Assembly (NCBI GenBank): GCA_039199225.1
Contig: JBCCSZ010000138.1
Location: 1-19,477 of the forward strand
Direction of reading: 5' to 3'
Origin: JBCCSZ01 sp039199225
Lineage (GTDB): Bacteria > Bacteroidota > Bacteroidia > Chitinophagales > Saprospiraceae
Length of the DNA stretch: 19,477 nt
The notes beneath the pieces are model-generated. The model saw only the letters and a program-made list of their open reading frames with translations. It was not told the DNA's origin and did not search any database. The position numbers were made by a program, and so were the translations under genes. Each line of letters starts with the position of its first letter. Position 1 is the first letter of the stretch. Below, piece by piece: positions 7,364 to 13,910 of this stretch.

Positions 7364-10300
7364 ATGAAATATCAAAAGAATCACTACTCAGCTTTTGTAC
7401 TGTTTCTGGCTGCCCTCTTTTTTGGTAGCTGGTCCAATAAAGATGCAACAGAACATTCCCCTTCTCCTTCCTCTTCGGTTGTAGCCTGTCAAACTGTTGA
7501 CTCCCTGGCACTTATCGAGATTCATCGATCGACGAACGGCCCTTTTTGGACCCGCCAATGGGACCTCAGAACGCCCGTTTGTGATTGGTATGGTATCAAC
7601 CTGAATGCAGATGGTTACGTGGTTGAAATGCACCTCAACAGCAATGGCCTAGTGGGTACACTACCGCCAGAAATCGGTAACTTCTCCCAACTAGAGTATT
7701 TGCAAATCGATAACAATTCACTTTCCGGAAACCTGCCGGAAGAAATCGGCAACCTAACGACGCTCACCATCTTATTTTTGGACGATAATAATTTTACAGG
7801 TACCATACCGGATTCCTACTCCAATTTGACGCGCCTGCAAACCGTCTACTTGGACAACAACCAACTCAGTGGTCCCATTCCTCCTGGTTTTGCCAGCTTG
7901 AACAACCTTTTTGGTATCGACTTTTTCAACAATGGCATCGACAGTCTGCCCGACCTTTCTGCCCTCAACCTGCAAAGAAATCGCTTCAATATTTACAACA
8001 ATAAGCTGACCTTTGACGACATCATCCCCAACTTGGGCTTTGCACTCGGTAATAATTACACCCCACAGGATTCTGTCTTCATAGAAAGTGTCGAAACAGT
8101 CGCAACGGGTACTTATTATGAAATCGACCTTGGAATTGATGCTGGCATCTCCGACAACGAATATCAATGGTACAAAGACGGCCTACCTTTTGGTCCACCT
8201 TCTAATAGCAATACCTTGGTATTTCCGGCCATCGACTGGTCGGACGCTGGGCGGTATACTTGTATCATCACCAATCCACGCGCATCAGCTCTAACCCTCT
8301 ACAGCCGCGGCCGGACCTTACAGATCGTCTGTGGCACCTCTGTCAATCAGGTAGTGGAGACGCTTTGCGATGGAGACGAAAGAATCATCAATGGCATCAC
8401 TTACAACGCCACCAATCCCAGCGGTACACAGACCCTCAGCGGCCAAGATCGCTACGGCTGCGACTCTGTCATTCAAGTTGCCTTACAATTTGCACCGAAC
8501 GCCGACAGCAGCTTGAATTTAACCCTTTGCGAAGGCCAGAGCCTGAGCGTCGGTGGAAGTGTGTTTAATGAAAGTCGTCCCAGCGGTACAGTGGTGCTGT
8601 CCAATCAAGCAGCCAGCGGCTGTGATTCTACGGTAGAAGTGAATCTGTTATTTCAGGCAGCCATCCGAGGCAATTTGTCGCTGACGCTTTGCCCCGGTCA
8701 AGATATAGATGTACAAGGCCAAATATTTGATGAGGGCCGTCCCAATGGCGAAGTTTTAATATCCAACGGTGCCGTTAGTGGTTGCGATTCTATTGTAGAG
8801 GTCAACCTGGGTTTCTACCCGGCTGCCAATGGCCAATTTACAGGTACTTTCTGCGAAGGCAGCAGTTTTGTCATCAATGGCACGACCTACGACCAAAGCA
8901 ATCCCAACGGCACCGAGACGCTCACGGGCGCCAGTCAATTTGGCTGTGACTCCTTGGTGAGCATCAATCTGCTCTTTGAATCCGCCGTTACCAGCCTATT
9001 GGAACAACAGCTTTGTAGTGGTGATTTCCTGCTCGTCAATGGCCAACGCTACGATGAAAGTCAGCCGACCGGCACTGAGCGCATTGCCAACGGAGCCACC
9101 AATGGTTGCGATTCCATTGTGCAAGTACAACTATCCTTTGCCACCACAGTCAGCTCCAATGTACAGCAAACCCTTTGCCCGGGAGAAAGCATCCAGGTAA
9201 ATGGAACAACCTATGATGAAGCGCGCAGCAGCGGTACAGAAGTTTTTCCAGCAGCCACAAAATCAGGTTGCGACTCTACTGTTTTTATTGACCTGTCCTT
9301 TCATCCTGCCGCCAACGGCACATTTACGTCCACCTTGTGTGAAGGAGCCTCCATCCAATTAGGTGGTGTGGTCTTCGATCAAAGCAATCCAAGCGGAACA
9401 ATTGTTTTACCCAACGCCTCTGTCAATGGCTGCGATTCCAGCGTTCAAATTCAACTGTCCTTTGATGCCCTCGTCACCAATGTGCTACAAGCAACTCTTT
9501 GCCAAGATGAACAACTCATCGTCAATGGCCGAACGTACAACCAGTCCAATCCAACTGGCAACGAACTATTCAAGGCTGCTACCGCCAATGGTTGCGACTC
9601 TTTGGTGCAGATCAACCTTTCTTTTTATCCAGCCGCCGCCGGTATCCTTCAACAAACACTCTGCGAAGGAGAATTTGTGCTGGTCAATGGCCAACGCTAC
9701 GACGAAAGTCAGCCCAATGGTCAGGAAGTACTTGACAATGCTTCTGTCAACGGCTGTGACTCGACCGTGCAAATCCAGCTGGATTTTAATCGGGCTGTCA
9801 ACTTCCGCCTTGAGGAGACACTCTGCCCAGGAGAAGTGCGCGTACTCAATGGTACGACCTATGATGAAAATAATTTCAGCGGCACGGAAATCATCAATGG
9901 CGGCGCTCAAAATGGTTGTGATTCTATTGTAGACATCATTCTCCACTATCCGCAGATGGTAGCAGGAAACCTCAGCACGACACTTTGCGAAGGTAGTAGG
10001 CTGGAAATCAACGGAACGACTTATGATGAAGACAACCCCAGTGGCGTTGAGGTGATTTCAAACGGCAGTATTTTAGGCTGTGATTCGACCGTGATTATTA
10101 ATCTGAGTTTCCGACAGTCTGTTGTCGAGCAGTTGGAACGAGACCTCTGCAAGGGAAGCAGCCTATTGGTGGGTGGTACCCTTTTCGATGAAAGCAACCC
10201 CAATGGACAGGTGCTGCTAACGGGTGGCGCACAAAGCGGTTGCGATTCCATCGTTGAAGTACAATTGCGTTTTCGGGAAGAAGCAGAGGGTACACTGCAA

Positions 10301-12094
10301 CAATTCATCTGCCCGGGCGAAACCATCCAAGTCAATGGACAAACCTATGATGAAAACCGACTGAAGGGATTTGAGACATTGACAAATGCCAGCATATATG
10401 GCTGCGATTCTTTTGTCGTGGTAGATTTAGAGCTGTTAGAACCAGCGACCTTTTTGCTAACCGAAACCCTTTGCGCTTCTGAATCGCGGGAAGTCAATGG
10501 CAACCTATACAATATTGCTCGTCCGACAGGGACGGAGAGATTGGTCAATGCAGGAAGCAACGGCTGTGACTCGATTGTCCAAATTCAACTGGACTTTCTG
10601 CCTAATGCGGCGGCAGACTATTCGCCGGTTCTTTGCCGGGGTGAATCCCTTTTGTTAAATGGCAGCCTATACGATGAAAATCGTCCGTTTGGTCGGGAAA
10701 TTCTGCGAGGGCAAGCAGCCAATGGTTGTGATTCGGTAATCAACATCAGCCTAGAATTTCGGGAGGCGACCGAAGGCAATTTTGCTAGGACGCTCTGCGA
10801 CGGTGAAAGCATCGAACTCTTTGGGGAGACCTTCAACGCACAACGGGAGCAAGGCGTGGTCATCTTGGACAATGCCAACCAATGGGGCTGTGATTCCATC
10901 GTACAAGTATCTATAGATTTTTATGCACCTGCGACAGCTAGCTTGGAGCAAACCATTTGCGAGGGCGCCCAATGGAGCCTCAACGGGGAGGTGTTCGATC
11001 GCTCCCGACCCAGTGGCCGTGTGGTACTTCCCCTGGCCAGCGTTTTTGGCTGCGATTCTACCGTAGCAGTGCAACTCGACTTTTTCCCGGAAGCCTCCAG
11101 CGAATTGTCTCAAAGCATTTGCCAGGGCGAAAGCTTCGATTTTCAAGGCGAAAGCTATACCCAAGGCGGCACTTATCGACTGGTATTATCTGCGGCCTCT
11201 ATGAACGGCTGCGACAGTAGCGTCTATTTGAATTTGGAGGTTGAAGACCCATTCCTATTGGGTTTCGCCGATGCAGGCTTTGAACAGGAAGCTTGTGAAT
11301 CCGAGGCCCTCTTGGAGGCTAACCTACCCCAAGGAACCCGCGGAAAGTGGCGTTTCGCCCCCAATCAGGATTATCAACTCAGCCAGGATGATGTACCCGA
11401 GGCAGTGGTCAGTGGCTTGGCATATGGCTCCAACCTACTCTATTGGACGCTGTCCACCGACATCTGCCCCAACTACGATACGGACACCTTGGAGATTGTT
11501 CGATTGGAAGCACCTCAAGCAGAAGACGATCGCTTTTCATACGATCAGGAAATCCATGGACAGGTTTTCCAGTTCGATGTATTGCAAAATGACCTTCTAC
11601 CGTCCTCCAACCATCAGATTCAGATTGTTCAGCAGCCCGATACGGGGCTGGTGCGCACCAACGGTCCAGACCGACTGCTGTATGTACCACCGGCACAGTT
11701 CAACGGCTTGGTATCTTTTCAATATGAGGTTTGCCTGAGTGAATGCCAGGAGCTTTGCGACACTGCCACCGTCCAGCTCAATGTCCGCATTCCAGAAGGT
11801 CCCGTCGATCCATTAGCCGACATTCCAAATGGCATTACCCCCAACCAAGATGGTGTCAACGATGCCTTTGTCATCCCCTACCTACTGGACCATCCGGATA
11901 GTTTTCCAGATCGAGAACTGGTCGTCTTCAACCGATGGGGCGACATTATCTACCGCGCCAAGCCTTATCAAAACGATTGGGAAGGGACCGATGGCAGCGG
12001 AAAACAATTGGTAGAAGGCACGTACTATTTCATCCTGCGCCTCGATGTAGCCGATGGACTCAACTACAAAGGAGATATTACCATCATCCGCTAA
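7364..12094 (+). CDS. Giant surface protein: LRR, Ig-like, 18 GCDS repeats, T9SS type B sorting domain
   Basis: The protein has 1576 residues from the ATG at 7364. The upstream TTG at 7310 would bury the hydrophobic signal segment (AFVLFLAALFF) behind 18 extra residues. Residues 42-225 are a bacterial LRR region opening with DSLALIEIHRSTNGPFW, with about five plant-type repeats (LxxNxLSGxIP). Residues 240-322 resemble an Ig domain (DAGRYTCIITN). From about 333 to 1293 lie 18 two-cysteine repeats (separate entry). Then come Ig-like (about 1303-1380) and cadherin-like (to about 1475) modules. The gliding-motility-associated type B C-terminal domain occupies 1490-1576 (NGITPNQDGVNDAF, VVFNRWGD, KGDITIIR). 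This domain routes proteins through T9SS with a PorP/SprF partner. The likely role is a long, disulfide-stabilised adhesin or surface filament; its ligand is unknown. No enzyme motif is seen. Confidence 0.93.
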   Translation: MKYQKNHYSAFVLFLAALFFGSWSNKDATEHSPSPSSSVVACQTVDSLALIEIHRSTNGPFWTRQWDLRTPVCDWYGINLNADGYVVEMHLNSNGLVGTLPPEIGNFSQLEYLQIDNNSLSGNLPEEIGNLTTLTILFLDDNNFTGTIPDSYSNLTRLQTVYLDNNQLSGPIPPGFASLNNLFGIDFFNNGIDSLPDLSALNLQRNRFNIYNNKLTFDDIIPNLGFALGNNYTPQDSVFIESVETVATGTYYEIDLGIDAGISDNEYQWYKDGLPFGPPSNSNTLVFPAIDWSDAGRYTCIITNPRASALTLYSRGRTLQIVCGTSVNQVVETLCDGDERIINGITYNATNPSGTQTLSGQDRYGCDSVIQVALQFAPNADSSLNLTLCEGQSLSVGGSVFNESRPSGTVVLSNQAASGCDSTVEVNLLFQAAIRGNLSLTLCPGQDIDVQGQIFDEGRPNGEVLISNGAVSGCDSIVEVNLGFYPAANGQFTGTFCEGSSFVINGTTYDQSNPNGTETLTGASQFGCDSLVSINLLFESAVTSLLEQQLCSGDFLLVNGQRYDESQPTGTERIANGATNGCDSIVQVQLSFATTVSSNVQQTLCPGESIQVNGTTYDEARSSGTEVFPAATKSGCDSTVFIDLSFHPAANGTFTSTLCEGASIQLGGVVFDQSNPSGTIVLPNASVNGCDSSVQIQLSFDALVTNVLQATLCQDEQLIVNGRTYNQSNPTGNELFKAATANGCDSLVQINLSFYPAAAGILQQTLCEGEFVLVNGQRYDESQPNGQEVLDNASVNGCDSTVQIQLDFNRAVNFRLEETLCPGEVRVLNGTTYDENNFSGTEIINGGAQNGCDSIVDIILHYPQMVAGNLSTTLCEGSRLEINGTTYDEDNPSGVEVISNGSILGCDSTVIINLSFRQSVVEQLERDLCKGSSLLVGGTLFDESNPNGQVLLTGGAQSGCDSIVEVQLRFREEAEGTLQQFICPGETIQVNGQTYDENRLKGFETLTNASIYGCDSFVVVDLELLEPATFLLTETLCASESREVNGNLYNIARPTGTERLVNAGSNGCDSIVQIQLDFLPNAAADYSPVLCRGESLLLNGSLYDENRPFGREILRGQAANGCDSVINISLEFREATEGNFARTLCDGESIELFGETFNAQREQGVVILDNANQWGCDSIVQVSIDFYAPATASLEQTICEGAQWSLNGEVFDRSRPSGRVVLPLASVFGCDSTVAVQLDFFPEASSELSQSICQGESFDFQGESYTQGGTYRLVLSAASMNGCDSSVYLNLEVEDPFLLGFADAGFEQEACESEALLEANLPQGTRGKWRFAPNQDYQLSQDDVPEAVVSGLAYGSNLLYWTLSTDICPNYDTDTLEIVRLEAPQAEDDRFSYDQEIHGQVFQFDVLQNDLLPSSNHQIQIVQQPDTGLVRTNGPDRLLYVPPAQFNGLVSFQYEVCLSECQELCDTATVQLNVRIPEGPVDPLADIPNGITPNQDGVNDAFVIPYLLDHPDSFPDRELVVFNRWGDIIYRAKPYQNDWEGTDGSGKQLVEGTYYFILRLDVADGLNYKGDITIIR
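8357..11250 (+). repeat. 18 tandem 162-bp coding repeats (GCDS repeats)
   Basis: Eighteen units each contain a leading Cys (usually TLC or TIC) and a GCDS motif. The leading Cys codons fall at 8366, 8528, 8690, 8852, 9014, 9176, 9338, 9500, 9662, 9824, 9986, 10148, 10310, 10472, 10634, 10796, 10958 and 11120, which is exactly 162 bp apart every time. In units 1-17 the pattern is C-x8-G-x2-[FY]-x6-G-x10-GCDS; unit 18 is one residue shorter between its cysteines and has the G-G-T-Y form common in Bacteroidota proteins. Each unit probably folds as a small beta-domain with one internal disulfide. Confidence 0.95.
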
Positions 12095-12193
12095 AAATAA
12101 GCAAGTCCTAATCTACAGCAACCTTCATTTCCTGACTTCGTTACAAGTGCAGTAACCACTTTATTTCTTTCAAGCATTTGGACAAATCAGCAT

Positions 12194-12991
12194 ATGAAAT
12201 ACACCACAATCTTAGTGTTGGCCCTACTGCTCTTCTCCTGTGATGGAGAGCAAAAGCCGGCATCCGCTCCAACAGATACAGACACCACCGCAGTAAAAAC
12301 GCCTCTGACAAAAGAGGAAGAAGTGTACAAGAACATTTGCTGGGTTGGTCACATAGACAATAGGATTCCCATTTTCGTACATTATCAACTACAAGAAGAG
12401 ATCGCTGTTGGAAGCATTACTTATTTGAATACAGATGCCCGAAAACCCATTCGTCTTATTGGAGAAATAGGAGCAGGATTGGTTTTTCTGACAGAATACG
12501 ATGAAGCAGGAAACATCACCGGCACATTACTGGGAAAGATAAACGAACAAAGGATTGAGGGCTCGTGGAATCCACCAAATACAGGATCGGATGAGTCTTT
12601 GGACTTGGTTTTAGAAAGAAAAGATACCACCATCCTATCCAATTCCATCGAGGTCGATCCGGCCGATGTCTTTGGCACATACAGCTATCAATATGGCGAG
12701 GCTGGCTATCAAGGAGAATTTAGCTTTACAAAAAAAGAAGGAGGTTATGCGGCCTTGGAATTGATCTCTGTCACACAGGAACCCGCCAGGAATATTGCCG
12801 ACTTGCAAATAGACTCCCTACGGCTGTCAGGTACCAGCTACAGCTACACAGTGCCGGAGGCGGAGAACTGTGCCATCGAGTTACAATTTTACAAAGACTT
12901 TGCCCGGATCGTTCATCCCGACGGCATGAGTTGTATGGGCTACTTTGGCCACAACGCCACTGCGGCGGGCATCTTTGTCAAGGTCAAATAG
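12194..12991 (+). CDS. Hypothetical lipoprotein, two-lobed
   Basis: The protein has 265 residues. The start MKYTTILVLALLLFSC is a lipoprotein signal with the lipidated Cys at 16, followed by an acidic and Thr/Ser/Pro-rich linker (to about 36). Two lobes follow. The first (about 45-148) has a VGHIDNRIPIFVHYQL segment and ends GSWNPPNTGSDESLDLVLE. The second (about 158-265) runs FGTYSYQYGEAGYQGEFSF, has ARNIAD, and ends with a Cys pair (about 229 and 250) and a GYFGHNATAAGIF motif. The second lobe resembles small secreted domains seen in many Bacteroidota lipoproteins, but I cannot name the family. The gene starts 99 bp after the giant repeat gene on the same strand. No strong terminator separates them, so co-transcription is possible. 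Confidence 0.85.
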   Translation: MKYTTILVLALLLFSCDGEQKPASAPTDTDTTAVKTPLTKEEEVYKNICWVGHIDNRIPIFVHYQLQEEIAVGSITYLNTDARKPIRLIGEIGAGLVFLTEYDEAGNITGTLLGKINEQRIEGSWNPPNTGSDESLDLVLERKDTTILSNSIEVDPADVFGTYSYQYGEAGYQGEFSFTKKEGGYAALELISVTQEPARNIADLQIDSLRLSGTSYSYTVPEAENCAIELQFYKDFARIVHPDGMSCMGYFGHNATAAGIFVKVK

Positions 12992-12992
12992 T

Positions 12993-13030
12993 AAAAAAAG
13001 CAAACCCTCTCTACCTTTGTAAAGAGGGTT
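12993..13030 (-). terminator. Rho-independent terminator oriented for the minus strand
   Basis: AACCCTCT (13003-13010) pairs perfectly with AGAGGGTT (13023-13030). One mismatch and TAC/GTA extend the stem to a 4-nt loop. A run of seven A (12993-12999) precedes it, so on the minus strand the stem is followed by seven T. On the plus strand there is no T-tract. It may act in both directions, ending the lipoprotein gene at 12991, but its best orientation requires a minus-strand transcript coming from 13.0-13.8 kb. Confidence 0.6.
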
Positions 13031-13063
13031 CCCATTCCTAATAAAACTGATCTATAAGAATCT

Positions 13064-13450
13064 CTAAACTATACAATTTGGGTAGTCCCGGCTCTCATGC
13101 TTTTCCATCTTCGGCAAATTCAAAAGGATAGCAGGTGTGGTATTCCGGGGAGGAATACCACCAACGTCAGCGGTTGGTACACAGGCATGAGAGAGAGTAG
13201 ATCCGGCCGTTGGTCGATGGCCTAATTTCTTTGCTGTCATGGGACTATAATACAACAACAAAAGACGATCTGATAGTGCTGCGTCGTTGTCTGCTATCGA
13301 GTAAGGACTAAAGGCTATTCTTGAGCTTTGCGAGTAAGACTCATCAAAGGAAAGTATGCAGTTTCCATACTGTTGGCTGCGGTCATCACACAACCTTTTG
13401 TTCGGTTCGTTTATACGGATATGTTTATGCGAAGTATTTAACCTTCTCAT
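13064..13450 (-). CDS. Doubtful small hypothetical ORF inside the hairpin-rich block
   Basis: The frame is open from an ATG at 13450 (128 residues), with a further TTG at 13492 and an internal ATG giving 58 residues (MTAKKLGHRPTAG...). It has no signal peptide, membrane segment or family I recognise, and its composition is Ser/Arg/Pro-rich and unlike its neighbours. It overlaps the strongest hairpins, so it may be chance reading through a structured RNA or a decayed element. It is listed because promoter and terminator signals face the same strand. Confidence 0.2.
   Translation of the reverse strand: MRRLNTSHKHIRINEPNKRLCDDRSQQYGNCILSFDESYSQSSRIAFSPYSIADNDAALSDRLLLLYYSPMTAKKLGHRPTAGSTLSHACVPTADVGGIPPRNTTPAILLNLPKMEKHESRDYPNCIV
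13092..13193. repeat. Nested inverted repeats forming a large stem structure
   Basis: CTCTCATGC (13092-13100) is the exact complement of GCATGAGAG (13185-13193), extendable by a G-T and an A-T pair inward. Inside it GTGGTATTCC and GGAATACCAC (13137-13161) form a perfect 10-bp stem around GGGGA. An alternative stem, CCAAC (13161-13165) with GTTGG (13173-13177), shares one base with the 10-bp arm. Confidence 0.7.
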
Positions 13451-13730
13451 GGGATTATGCTGTAAATGGGATATACAATATATGGAAACCAATCAATTAC
13501 GGTCCTTCCAATGATGGGTTAAGATCAATGGATTTTCGGCTGTACGAGTATACGAAAGCTCAGAAGGTTCTAGTAACCTGAGTATATAATATCGAGTGAA
13601 TGGTACGGTAGGAATCTATCTGTAGGAACGTCTGTGACAAGACGTAGATATGCATTGAAAGGGTAGAGATGTTTTTTCATGGGATATTAATTTCGGTCTA
13701 CGGGAAATCAATTTACTAACATTGATAGCA

Positions 13731-13775
13731 CAAATATAAGTTAAGTATTACGGTCAACCATACCCCAAATATGGT
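13731..13775 (-). promoter_or_regulatory. Minus-strand -7 box next to a palindrome
   Basis: CAAATATA (13731-13738) reads TATATTTG on the minus strand, a full match to TAnnTTTG. A minus-strand TTG (complement of CAA at 13755-13757) lies 16 bp upstream, a little closer than usual. An inverted repeat ACCATA-N7-TATGGT (13757-13775) abuts it and could be an operator. A weaker plus-strand box TATTTTTC begins at 13775, so this may be a divergent control region. Confidence 0.4.
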
Positions 13776-13799
13776 ATTTTTCATATCTATAAAAAACGT

Positions 13800-13910
13800 A
13801 TGAAAATTTATTATCTGACAGTGCTGTTTTTAGTTATTCCAGAAGCTACGTCCGGGCATTGTTCAAAAACGGAACGCCACGCGAAATACGACACAACAAG
13901 GAATAGATGA
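13800..13910 (+). CDS. Candidate 36-residue ORF with signal-peptide-like N-terminus
   Basis: ATG at 13800 opens a 36-codon frame ending in TGA at 13908-13910, directly abutting the convergent stop of the next gene at 13911. The N-terminus (MKIYYLTVLFLVIPEATSG) looks like a secretion signal with Lys2 and a hydrophobic core; the remainder is short and basic (SKTERHAKYDTTRNR). It could be a small secreted peptide, the stump of a truncated secreted-protein gene, or chance. A partial -7 box (TATTTTTC, 13775-13782) lies at a suitable distance. Confidence 0.25.
   Translation: MKIYYLTVLFLVIPEATSGHCSKTERHAKYDTTRNR

Larger units (their letters stand above)
13031..13730 (-). ncRNA. Candidate structured minus-strand transcript
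   Basis: No convincing gene lies in this stretch, but it is dense in perfect hairpins: 10 bp at 13137-13161, an enclosing 9-bp arm at 13092-13100/13185-13193, GGCCGT/ATGGCC (13205-13222), ACAAC-GACG/CGTC-GTTGT (13255-13290), CTTTG-GAGT/ACTC-CAAAG (13326-13349), AGTATG/CATACT (13353-13371), AGGTT/AACCT (13565-13579) and ACGTCT/AGACGT (13628-13645). A TATATTTG box at its right end and a T-tract terminator at its left end both face the minus strand, giving a transcript of about 730 nt. I recognise no known RNA family: tmRNA, RNase P and group II intron landmarks were looked for by eye and not seen. A degenerate mobile element is an alternative. Confidence 0.3.

Noticed and set aside
8357..11250. 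Regular repeats considered as a CRISPR-like or satellite array
   Set aside because: The period is a multiple of three, units are in frame within one ORF, and conservation is at protein level.
13012..13019. Plus-strand TACCTTTG matching the -7 consensus
   Set aside because: It lies in the loop of the terminator hairpin, with no -33 element upstream.
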